A stretch of 64,000 nucleotides of DNA from Hyphomicrobiales bacterium (GTDB lineage Bacteria; Pseudomonadota; Alphaproteobacteria; Rhizobiales; Rhizobiaceae), in the NCBI GenBank assembly GCA_024244645.1, contig JAAEOH010000239.1, positions 1-64,000 on the forward strand, given 5' to 3'. The notes beneath the pieces are model-generated. The model saw only the letters and a program-made list of their open reading frames with translations, did not search any database and was not told the DNA's origin. Made by a program: the position numbers and the translations under genes. Shown here in pieces: positions 52,855 to 61,741 of the stretch; position 1 is the stretch's first letter; each line of letters opens with the position of its first letter.

Positions 52855-54522
52855 TCAATCGCCCGATTCCAGATTTTCGATCAGCCGTGTCTCCAGAAGC
52901 TGCCCGCCCCGGTACAGGATCGGATAGGCAACCGCCGCAATCTGGCTGTTGAAGTCCTTGAAGGATCGCAGGGTCTCCAGATGGATGTCGCTGGAATCGA
53001 AACTCACCGCCAGACCTTCGCTGAGGCGCTTGAGATGTTTTTTGCGACTTGCGCGCTCCAGCCGGGTCATCTCGGCCTTTTCTTCAAGCAGCAGCCGCGC
53101 ACTTTCCAGATCAGCCGAAACCAGCACATTCGACGCCAGCGTCATATTGGCCATGATCTGCTCATGCAGCGAAGCGAGCTCGTCATGTCCCGCCTTTGAA
53201 AGGCGAACACCCTGGACGGATTTTTCCTGGGCAAGCGTCAACAACCGTTTGGCGACAATATCGCCGGCGGTTTCGAGAGCTATCGCGTATTCGGTCAGCT
53301 CGCGTGCCTCTTTCTGCTCCGATTTTTTCATCGTGTCCGGCGGTATCGCCGCGACATAGCGCCTGATTCCATCCAGCGCCGAGTTCACGGAATGGTCTTC
53401 CGCGCGCATGGCATTCATGCGGCTCTTGTCGAAATCGGTATAAAGCTCCATGACCGGCGTCATCATGTTTTCCACGATCTCGGCCATGCGCAGAACCTCA
53501 CGCCGCAGACTGGCCAAAGCCAGCGGCGGCTTTGCAAGCAGGGTCTCATCGAGAATGGAGCGCCGGCCCGGCCGGTTGATTTCCGACAATGTGACGGCGT
53601 CGGGCAGCAGACGCTGCATCGGTGCATCCAGATATCTGCTAAACGGCAGCGCAACGAGCAGCAGCAGATTAAACAGGATGTGAACGTTGATCAGCGTCTG
53701 CGCCGCGCCCATGCCGCCGAGCCACGGCAGGATCGCAAATCGGTTGACCAGTAAAAGCGCAATGACCGCACCGCTGCCCCTGATCAACAGATTTGCCAGC
53801 GGAACGCGGCGCGCTGCGGCATTCATACCACGGCTCAGCCAGATCGGAATCAGTGCCGATCCGAGATTGGCACCGAGAACCAGCGATACGCCGACTCCCT
53901 CCGGAATCGCGCCGATCGCAACCGTCGTAACGCACATCAGGATGACAGCGACCGAAGAGTGCATGACAAAAGCCAACACGGCTCCGGCAAGGAACGCGGA
54001 TACAAAATCCCGTTCCAGATATCCGACGATGGAAGGCAGGAATGCGCTGTCGCGGATGGGATCCATCGTTTCCCGCAAGAACCGCAGGGAGATCAATATG
54101 AAGGCAATTCCCAATATGATCCGGCCCGCCTGCTTTAGTTTGCGGCGATCGGAATTGATAAAGAACCCGCCACCCAGCGCCAGGAGGACCGGCACCAGCC
54201 ATTCGAGCTTGAAAGACAGCACCTGGATCAAAAGGGCGGAACCGAGATCGGCGCCGAGCACCACCGGAAGACCGGTTGCAAATGCCAGTGCCCCGGTTCC
54301 CGCGAAACCTGCAACCAACAGAGCTACCGCGGCGGAGCTTTGCATGATAACCGCCAGGAAAAGTCCTGACATTGCGGCGCTGGCCGGATTGCCGGCGCTT
54401 GTCACGACCCGGCGGAACGATGCTCCGAAGGCACGCTCAATCCCGGTTCGTACCATGCGGACCGCGTAAAGCAGCAACATGGTGGCTCCGGCAAGCTGTA
54501 CCAGAAAAGACAGTATGATCAT
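52855..54522 (-). CDS. Na/Pi cotransporter family protein with C-terminal PhoU-like domain (YjbB/NptA-like)
   Basis: ERAFGASFRRVVTSAGNPASAAMSGLFLAVIMQSSAAVALLVAGFAG and MHSSVAVILMCVTTVA QSS-type repeats; C-terminal helical PhoU-like region. Confidence 0.9.
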   Translation of the reverse strand: MIILSFLVQLAGATMLLLYAVRMVRTGIERAFGASFRRVVTSAGNPASAAMSGLFLAVIMQSSAAVALLVAGFAGTGALAFATGLPVVLGADLGSALLIQVLSFKLEWLVPVLLALGGGFFINSDRRKLKQAGRIILGIAFILISLRFLRETMDPIRDSAFLPSIVGYLERDFVSAFLAGAVLAFVMHSSVAVILMCVTTVAIGAIPEGVGVSLVLGANLGSALIPIWLSRGMNAAARRVPLANLLIRGSGAVIALLLVNRFAILPWLGGMGAAQTLINVHILFNLLLLVALPFSRYLDAPMQRLLPDAVTLSEINRPGRRSILDETLLAKPPLALASLRREVLRMAEIVENMMTPVMELYTDFDKSRMNAMRAEDHSVNSALDGIRRYVAAIPPDTMKKSEQKEARELTEYAIALETAGDIVAKRLLTLAQEKSVQGVRLSKAGHDELASLHEQIMANMTLASNVLVSADLESARLLLEEKAEMTRLERASRKKHLKRLSEGLAVSFDSSDIHLETLRSFKDFNSQIAAVAYPILYRGGQLLETRLIENLESGD

Positions 54523-54562
54523 GCCACCACTCCGTTACCCGGCAGAGTATTATATCCCGTGT

Positions 54563-55402
54563 TCATCGAACCACCCCGACCAGGACAATTCCGGCAGCGA
54601 CGATGACCGCCGCAATCAGCCGGTTCCGCTTTGGCCCTTCGCCAAACCAGGTGACGCCGATCATTGCCGCGAAAATCACCGATGTCTCGCGCAACGCCGA
54701 TACGATGCCGAGTGGTGCGAGTGTTTTGGCGTAAAGCACCAGGGCGTAGGCGGCGCCTGAGACCAGGCCGCCAAAAAATCCCAAACACAGCGTCTTGGCG
54801 GATGCCTGCAACAACCGTTGCGGCCGGGTGGCAAAGATATAGCCGGCGACGGCAAGTTCCGCGACAAACAACCATCCGATATACCCCATGGCATCGTTCG
54901 AACGACGCACGCCGACACCGTCGATCAGCGAATAGGCGGCGACGATAACCGCGACCCCGATGGCCGCCAGCACGCCGGCCAAAGGCAAAGTTCCGGAAAA
55001 AACGCCTCCCGCAAGCGTCATGATGCCCAAAGACACGCAGACTATGCCGCCCCATGCCATCCAGGATAGGTTTTCTCCGACCCATAGTAGCGCCCCGAGC
55101 GCGACCAACACCGGCGCCAGCCCCCTTGCAATCGGGTAAATGATGCTCAAGTCACCCAAACGATAGGCCATGTTCAGCAGATAATAATACCCCCAGTGAA
55201 CAACCGTTGACGCCAATATGTAGGGTGCCGAGTGCCATCCGGGCGCTTGGGTCATTGAGATGATCACAAATCCGGGCACCACATGGCCGAGCGCAATCAG
55301 ACCAAGGACGATGGTCTTGTCGCCGGCGCCTTTGACAATGGCATTCCAGAAGGCATGTAAAAATGCCGCAAAAAGTACCAGCGTGACGATGCCCGCACTC
55401 AT
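54563..55402 (-). CDS. EamA/DMT family transporter
   Basis: Ten-TM-like hydrophobic pattern; YPIARGLAPVLVALGALLWVGENLSWMAWGGIVCVSLGI; start overlaps the end of the upstream gene by 4 nt. Confidence 0.85.
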   Translation of the reverse strand: MSAGIVTLVLFAAFLHAFWNAIVKGAGDKTIVLGLIALGHVVPGFVIISMTQAPGWHSAPYILASTVVHWGYYYLLNMAYRLGDLSIIYPIARGLAPVLVALGALLWVGENLSWMAWGGIVCVSLGIMTLAGGVFSGTLPLAGVLAAIGVAVIVAAYSLIDGVGVRRSNDAMGYIGWLFVAELAVAGYIFATRPQRLLQASAKTLCLGFFGGLVSGAAYALVLYAKTLAPLGIVSALRETSVIFAAMIGVTWFGEGPKRNRLIAAVIVAAGIVLVGVVR

Positions 55403-56757
55403 GTTGCAGCGTTCAGCACCGCGGTTTCAACAATGGCGAGCGCCCGATCGAGGTCCGCCTCGGATATGGTCAGGGGCGGTGAAAGCGTCAGCACGCAACC
55501 CTGAGAGATCTTGAAGCTCAGTCCTGAATCAAGACAACTGTAATAGATTTTCTCGGCCAGATCGTTGCCGGGCGATTTGGTTGTCTTGTCTTCGACGATT
55601 TCCACCCCGAACATCAGACCGCGGCCCCGAATGTTGCCGACAATCGGCGAACTCGCGAGGCTGTCGGATAGTCGATCCACGGCACGGGTGCCCAGGCGCG
55701 CCGCCCGTTCCACCAACCCCTCATCCTCGATAATTTCAATTGTCGTCAATGCTGCACGGGCTGTTACCGGGTTCTTTTCGTGCGTGTAATGGCCGATGGC
55801 GAAGCCACCGCAGACATCAAGATCGCGCCGCGCGATACAGGCGGCAATTGGCAGGATGCCGCCACCCAGTGATTTGCCGAGCGTGACGATATCGGGAACC
55901 ACATCATCGTGTTCAAAAGCAAACATGCGCCCTGTTTTGCCCAGTCCCGTGGGGATCTCGTCCATGATCAGAAGCGCCCCGTGACGGTTGCACGCTTCAC
56001 GCACGGATTTCCAGAAGCCGGCCGGCGGCACGTAAGGCACCGCCCGCATGGGTTCGGCGATGACGGCCGCCACATCGCCCTCCCGCTCCAGCACGTATTC
56101 CACCATGCTGGCGCATGCCAGGCCGCACACATCCGGACCCGAATGACCGTACGGACAGCGATAGCAGGCGAAGGGGGCAACATGTTCCGTTCCCGCAAGC
56201 AACGGACCGGCAATATGCGATCTGAAAGTGGCTTCACCCCCGACGCTCGCCGCGCCCAGCCCTGCCCCGTGAAAAGAATCCCAAAAGGATACTGTCTTGA
56301 ACCGTCCTGTGGCGGCACGTGCGATTTTCAGCGCCACCTCGTTTGCATCGGAACCGCCGGTGATAAACAGCACCTTGTCCAGACCGCCCGGCGAAATCTT
56401 GCCGAGCTTTTCGGCCAGGGCGACCGCAGGCTCGTTGGCGAACCGTCGCGGCGCGAATGAAAGTTCGTCCAGTTGGCTCTTGATCGCCGCGACCAGCCGG
56501 GGGTGGCCGTAGCCGATGTGATGAACGGAATTGCCGTGGAAATCCATATAGCGGCGCCCATCGAGGTCCTCGATCCAGATACCTTCGGCCTTGGCGATCG
56601 TCGACACGCACGGCGTGGATAGGCTCTGATGTAAAAAGGTATCGGAATCGCGCTGCAAAAGCGGCGCAGATTGTGGACCGGTAGACCTGTTCAGCCAGTC
56701 TTTGCGTGCGGCGGAGGTGTTGGATTCTCCTTCGGTATGGGTGATTTCCTTTGCCAT
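55399..56757 (-). CDS. pbfA: Class III PLP enzyme, likely (R)-1-hydroxy-2-aminoethylphosphonate ammonia-lyase (PbfA-like)
   Basis: RRYMDFHGNSVHHIGYGHPRLVAAIKSQLDELSFAPRRFANEP; LLIMDEIPTGLGKTGRMFAFEH; TLGKSLGGG; between phnY and transporter genes. Confidence 0.75.
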   Translation of the reverse strand: MAKEITHTEGESNTSAARKDWLNRSTGPQSAPLLQRDSDTFLHQSLSTPCVSTIAKAEGIWIEDLDGRRYMDFHGNSVHHIGYGHPRLVAAIKSQLDELSFAPRRFANEPAVALAEKLGKISPGGLDKVLFITGGSDANEVALKIARAATGRFKTVSFWDSFHGAGLGAASVGGEATFRSHIAGPLLAGTEHVAPFACYRCPYGHSGPDVCGLACASMVEYVLEREGDVAAVIAEPMRAVPYVPPAGFWKSVREACNRHGALLIMDEIPTGLGKTGRMFAFEHDDVVPDIVTLGKSLGGGILPIAACIARRDLDVCGGFAIGHYTHEKNPVTARAALTTIEIIEDEGLVERAARLGTRAVDRLSDSLASSPIVGNIRGRGLMFGVEIVEDKTTKSPGNDLAEKIYYSCLDSGLSFKISQGCVLTLSPPLTISEADLDRALAIVETAVLNAAT

Positions 56758-56824
56758 TTATGCCTGCTCTTTTCTGAAAAAGCGCGAGGCCCACCGGGCT
56801 TCGCCGTCGGGAGTTTGAGTAGTC

Positions 56825-58276
56825 TTATCTGGGCCAGGGCAGCGAGTAGGTCTTGACGTTGGTAAAAAACTTCATCGCCTCCAGCACCCCTTCCTTAACC
56901 GCGTTGCCGCTGTCCTTGATGCCGCCGAAGGGCGACATTTCAATGCGGTAGCCAGGCTGTTCCCAGATGTTGCAGGTACCGACATCGAGCCCGTCGATAT
57001 AGGCGGTCGCGCGGCGCAGATCGTTGGTGCAGACACCCGAAGACAGGCCGAACTGGGTGCTGTTGGAGATGGCCATGACCGCTTCGTCATTGTCCGGCAC
57101 CCGGACAATGGGAACGATCGGACCGAAGGTCTCTTCCATCACCAGTTCGCTGCCATGCGGCACCCGATCCACGACGATCGGTGGCAGCAGGGCGCCCTGA
57201 CGGCCCGGATGATAGAGGATTTCCGCACCCTCTTTTTCGGCGTCGAAGACGCGTCGCTCAAACAGTTCGGCCGCTTGCGCACGGATCACGCAGCCAAGCT
57301 GCGTTTCCGGATCCATCGGATCGCCGAATTTGATTGTCTTGGCCTTTTCGAGAACCAGCGGCACAAACCGGTCGGCAACCGATTCCTGCACCAAAATCCG
57401 TTTGACGGCCGTGCACCGCTGACCGGAATTACCTGTTGCGCCGGCAACAGCAATGGTCGCCGCCTTTTCCAGATCGGCATCGTCGAGATCATTGAGGATA
57501 ATCAGCGGATCGTTTCCGCCAAGCTCCAGAGCGGTGCGCTTGTAGCCCGCCTTGCCTGCTATTAGCTTGCCGACGGGAACGCCACCGGTGAAGGTGATGA
57601 TATCGATGTTGTCATTGATGATCATTTCCTCGCCGATGTCCTGCGGCCAGCCGGTGACGATCTGAAACATCTCATGCGGCAGGCCGGCTTCATAAAGAAT
57701 GTCGGCAAGCGAGATGGCCGTGAGCGGCGTCAATTCGGTCGGCTTGCAGACCACACAGTTGTTGGTCGCGATAGCCGGCGCAATCTTGTGGCTCACCATG
57801 TTCAGCGGATGGTTGAACGGGGTGATCGCCGAAATGGCGCGCACCGGTTCCCGCTTGGTGAAAATCTTGCGGTCCTTGCCCTGGGGCGTCAGATCACAGG
57901 AAAAAATCTGCCCGTCATCGAGAATGGCCATCTGACCGGCAAGCGTGAATACGTCATAGGAGCGCCCCGTTTCGTAGAGCGCATGCTGCTGGCAAATACC
58001 CAGCTCCAGCGTCAGCCAATAGGCCAGTTCTTCGCGCCGTTCGCGGATCAGTTCTGCGGCCCGAAACAGGATCTGCTGACGCTCATAACGCGATAGCTTT
58101 GGTTTATAGGCTGCCGCGATTTCAAATGCCCGCGCAGCGTGCTCCGACTTGCCTGCCGGAACAGTGCCGATCACCTCATCCGTATAGGGATAACGCACTT
58201 CGACAACTTCGTCGGTAAAGACAGCTTCGCCTCCGATGCGCATGCCTTCGTTGCGGATTTCGATTTTGTCGGTCAT
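56825..58276 (-). CDS. phnY: Phosphonoacetaldehyde dehydrogenase
   Basis: Aldehyde dehydrogenase ([38 protein letters not shown]) in phnW-phnA context. Confidence 0.88.
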   Translation of the reverse strand: MTDKIEIRNEGMRIGGEAVFTDEVVEVRYPYTDEVIGTVPAGKSEHAARAFEIAAAYKPKLSRYERQQILFRAAELIRERREELAYWLTLELGICQQHALYETGRSYDVFTLAGQMAILDDGQIFSCDLTPQGKDRKIFTKREPVRAISAITPFNHPLNMVSHKIAPAIATNNCVVCKPTELTPLTAISLADILYEAGLPHEMFQIVTGWPQDIGEEMIINDNIDIITFTGGVPVGKLIAGKAGYKRTALELGGNDPLIILNDLDDADLEKAATIAVAGATGNSGQRCTAVKRILVQESVADRFVPLVLEKAKTIKFGDPMDPETQLGCVIRAQAAELFERRVFDAEKEGAEILYHPGRQGALLPPIVVDRVPHGSELVMEETFGPIVPIVRVPDNDEAVMAISNSTQFGLSSGVCTNDLRRATAYIDGLDVGTCNIWEQPGYRIEMSPFGGIKDSGNAVKEGVLEAMKFFTNVKTYSLPWPR

Positions 58277-58295
58277 CTGTACTGCATCCATCATG

Positions 58296-59540
58296 TCAAA
58301 GAGCCGCCGCTGCGGTCGCATAGTAAAAGGCATCGAAGTTGCGCAAGGTCGGCCGACTGGGCAAGTCAATAACCCGGTTCACAATGAACGGCACGGTTTG
58401 TTCGGTCAAACCACCGTGGCTGCGCAGTGGTTCTTTCAGCGCGGCCAGATCATGGCGATGTTGCGAAGTCCCGACGCACATGTTCTCGCCGGAAATAATG
58501 ACGATATCGCCGATCCGGTCGCCCGGCAGTTCAAATCGCTCGATCGCCTCTGCCTTGTTCAGAACATCGGTGATGCCCTCCGTTGCCCGCAATTTGGTAA
58601 TAATGCCGTCCTCGTCTGCGCCGTCCGGCAGATAGGCGGTGGCGAACGAGCCGAGGGCGCCATGGTGCACGACATAGGGGTCGGTGATCGGCAAAATGAC
58701 GCGTGCTGCAGCTTCTCCCAGCCACTCATCCATCAAATCCTGGAGGTAGACGACGGCGGGCGATCCGTCGGCAAGATGCTTCGGCTTCATGCCATGGTCG
58801 GCGGTGACCACAATCGCCGCGCCCATTTCATCGAGCTGCGCAAGGTATTTGTCGAACATTGCATAGAACGACTTCGCCTCGGCGTCTTCGGGGGCATATT
58901 TGTGCTGAACGTAATCCGTCGTCGTCAGATACATCACGTCCGGCTTCCACTCCCGCAGCAATTTCACACCTGCTGCGAAGACGAATTCGGACAGATCCGC
59001 TGAGTAGACATCCGGCTGCGGCATGCCGAGCCAGGCGCTGGCGTTTTCCTGACCATGCTCGACAGCTGTCGAGGATGCGGATTTTTCCGCCGAGAAGCAT
59101 TTTGCGCGGTCGTCGTCAAAACGCAGCCCTGCGCCCAGAAGGGCCCGCAGCTTGTCCTTTGCGGTGACGATGGCGATCTTCGCGCCTGCATCATAAAACC
59201 GTTTGAAGATGGTCGGCGCGCGAAGGAAGCGCACATCGTTCATCATCACTTCCTCACCCGTTTCCGGGTCAAACAGGTAGTTGCCGCAGATGCCGTGGAC
59301 AATCGGCGGCCGCCCCGTGGCGATCGACAGATTATTGGGATTGGTGAAAGACGGTATGACTGAATCGGCAAGCCGGTCGGTGCCCTCCTCCCGCATCCTC
59401 TTCAGCGTCGGCATCAATCCATCAGCAATAGCGGCATCCAGATAGGCCGGCTCACAACCATCAAGGCAGATGGCGATCGCCGGCACCTTCGGCGCCGCAT
59501 ACACGCGCTCGTTCGCCTCAACCGAGGTGGATGTGTTCAT
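58296..59540 (-). CDS. phnA: Phosphonoacetate hydrolase
   Basis: Alkaline-phosphatase-superfamily [67 protein letters not shown]. Confidence 0.92.
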   Translation of the reverse strand: MNTSTSVEANERVYAAPKVPAIAICLDGCEPAYLDAAIADGLMPTLKRMREEGTDRLADSVIPSFTNPNNLSIATGRPPIVHGICGNYLFDPETGEEVMMNDVRFLRAPTIFKRFYDAGAKIAIVTAKDKLRALLGAGLRFDDDRAKCFSAEKSASSTAVEHGQENASAWLGMPQPDVYSADLSEFVFAAGVKLLREWKPDVMYLTTTDYVQHKYAPEDAEAKSFYAMFDKYLAQLDEMGAAIVVTADHGMKPKHLADGSPAVVYLQDLMDEWLGEAAARVILPITDPYVVHHGALGSFATAYLPDGADEDGIITKLRATEGITDVLNKAEAIERFELPGDRIGDIVIISGENMCVGTSQHRHDLAALKEPLRSHGGLTEQTVPFIVNRVIDLPSRPTLRNFDAFYYATAAAAL

Positions 59541-59559
59541 ATTGATTTTCCTTTCGATT

Positions 59560-60747
59560 TCAAGCGGCCAGCTTGGCGCGTTCATCCAGCGCCGCCTGCG
59601 GCGGTTCTGCACTCTTCACACCCATCTCAACGAGCGATTGCGATGCGGCGGCCACGACCTGCCGCATGACATTTTCATCCATCTGCCCGATACAGCCGAC
59701 ACGGAAACTGTCAACGACCGTGAGCTTTCCCGGGTAGATTATGAAGCCCTTGTCCTTCATCAGCCCGTAGAACCGGTCGAAGACGAAGTTCGGATCCGCA
59801 GGGCAGAAGAAGGTCACGATGATCTGCGACAGCCAGCGATCTGCAAGAAGGGTCTCAAATCCGAGTTCGCGCATGCCGGCAACCAGGACATCGCGGTTCC
59901 TTGCGTAACGCGCGCCTCTCGCTGCAACACCACCCTCGTCCGCATGGGCACGAAGTGCCTCAAGAAAGGCGGCCACCACGTGGGTTGGCGGCGTAAATCG
60001 CCACTGTCCTGTTTTATTCATGTGCACCCACTGGGCGTGGGCATCGAGACTGATGGATGCGCAATTTCCCCTAGCCGCCTCAAGTTCCGAATTGCGGGCG
60101 AGAATGAACCCGAAGCCAGGTACGCCCTCGATGCATTTGTTTGCTGAAGAAACCATCGCCTCATAGCGTATTTGCGACGGTGCAAGCTCTATGGCGCCAA
60201 ATGCCGACATTGAATCGACCAAAAGCTTGCGGCCCGCCGCACTGGTCGCCTCGGCAACCTCCTCGATCGGATTCAGGATACCGGAACTGGTTTCGCAATG
60301 GATGGCTATGACATGGGTGATCGCCGGGTCGTCGGCAAGGATCTGAGCCACTTCCTTGCCGCGGGGCGGAAGATAGTCGCCCTTGTCGAGCACAACATTG
60401 TCTCGCCCAAGATATTCCAGCGTTTCGATCGCCCTTTTCCCGTAGGCCCCATTGGCAAGCACCAGCGCTTTGCCGTCGCGTGGTATGAAGGAACTCAGCA
60501 TCGCTTCCACCGCAAATGTTCCGGATCCCTGCATCGGCACACAATCGAAATCCTCGGAACCTTCGCCCAGCAAGTCCACAAGCCGTTTGCGCATATCCGC
60601 GGTCATTGCGCGAAAATCCCCGTCCCAGCTGCCCCAGTCGCGCAACATCGCCTCTTTGACTGCGTAGGACGTGGTCAGCGGACCCGGAGTCAGAAGATAC
60701 GGTTCTCCCAGACGCGGGGCTTCGACAGTCGTTTGGGAACGATCCAC
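59560..60747 (-). CDS. phnW: 2-aminoethylphosphonate--pyruvate transaminase
   Basis: EPYLLTPGPLTTSYAVKEAMLRDWGSWDGDF; MQGSGTFAVEAML; SANKCIEGVPGFGFILARN. Confidence 0.96.
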   Translation of the reverse strand: MDRSQTTVEAPRLGEPYLLTPGPLTTSYAVKEAMLRDWGSWDGDFRAMTADMRKRLVDLLGEGSEDFDCVPMQGSGTFAVEAMLSSFIPRDGKALVLANGAYGKRAIETLEYLGRDNVVLDKGDYLPPRGKEVAQILADDPAITHVIAIHCETSSGILNPIEEVAEATSAAGRKLLVDSMSAFGAIELAPSQIRYEAMVSSANKCIEGVPGFGFILARNSELEAARGNCASISLDAHAQWVHMNKTGQWRFTPPTHVVAAFLEALRAHADEGGVAARGARYARNRDVLVAGMRELGFETLLADRWLSQIIVTFFCPADPNFVFDRFYGLMKDKGFIIYPGKLTVVDSFRVGCIGQMDENVMRQVVAAASQSLVEMGVKSAEPPQAALDERAKLAA

Positions 60748-60863
60748 GGTTCATCTCCAGAATGTTGATAAACCTATCTATTAACCGTGGCCGCTCATAT
60801 GTAAAATTGCTAATAAGGATGAAACAATAGGATTTATTTATAGACCGAATTGGTGGTGTCAGT

Positions 60864-61727
60864 ATGCGTTACAGCCAACTCAAAGCATTCCACAGCGTTG
60901 CGCAGTACGGAGGGTTTTCGCGGGCCGCGGAAGCTATATTCCAGACCCAGCCTGCCTTGTCCGAGCAGGTCCGCAGACTGGAACAGGAATACGACGTCCT
61001 GCTTTTTCATCGCGAGCGCAAACGTGTGCGCCTGACGGAGGAAGGAAAAAACCTCTTCCTTCTCACAAAGCGTTTTTTTGAGGCCGAGCAGCAGATCGAG
61101 GAATACATGTCCGAAACCCGATCCGCAGTCGACGGCACGCTGCGGATCATCGTCGATTCCGCCCATCACGTCACCGACACGCTGAGCCGTTTTCGCGCAA
61201 GGCATCCCGATGTTTTTGTGTCGCTGCGCACTGGAAACACGGACGACATTTTGAACGAGTTGCGCGCTTACAATGCCGAAATCGGTGTGGTGGGAAGTAT
61301 GGATCCCGGCAGCGAATTCGAGACTGTGGATCTAGGGTCGACGCCGATCATCGCTTTTGCGGCAAAGGGGTATCTTGCATCGGAACTTGAACAGATCAGC
61401 CTGCATGAACTGGCGGGAATGCAGCTGGTCTTTCGCGAGAAGGGTTCGAAGACGCGCCAGAAACTTGAGGAAGAGGCAGCCCGCCAGAAAGTATCCCTGA
61501 AGCCCGCTTTTGAAGTGGAAGGGCGTGAGGCGATGCGCGAAGTCGTCGCCTCCGGCAGCGGTGTGGGATTCGTTTCCGAGGCGGAGTTCGGCAATGACAG
61601 CAGGCTGGTCAAGGTGCGGATAAAGGACGCTGATCTGCGCATGACCGAAACGCTTGTCTTCATGTCGCCGCGCCGCGACGTACGCATCATCCGAACCTTC
61701 ATGGGGTTTGTAAGCGCAACCGCGTGA
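60864..61727 (+). CDS. LysR family transcriptional regulator, divergent from phnW
   Basis: MRYSQLKAFHSVAQYGGFSRAAEAIFQTQPALSEQVRRLEQEYDVLLFHRERKRVRLTEEGK. Confidence 0.93.
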   Translation: MRYSQLKAFHSVAQYGGFSRAAEAIFQTQPALSEQVRRLEQEYDVLLFHRERKRVRLTEEGKNLFLLTKRFFEAEQQIEEYMSETRSAVDGTLRIIVDSAHHVTDTLSRFRARHPDVFVSLRTGNTDDILNELRAYNAEIGVVGSMDPGSEFETVDLGSTPIIAFAAKGYLASELEQISLHELAGMQLVFREKGSKTRQKLEEEAARQKVSLKPAFEVEGREAMREVVASGSGVGFVSEAEFGNDSRLVKVRIKDADLRMTETLVFMSPRRDVRIIRTFMGFVSATA

Positions 61728-61741
61728 TTTACTGAAACACT

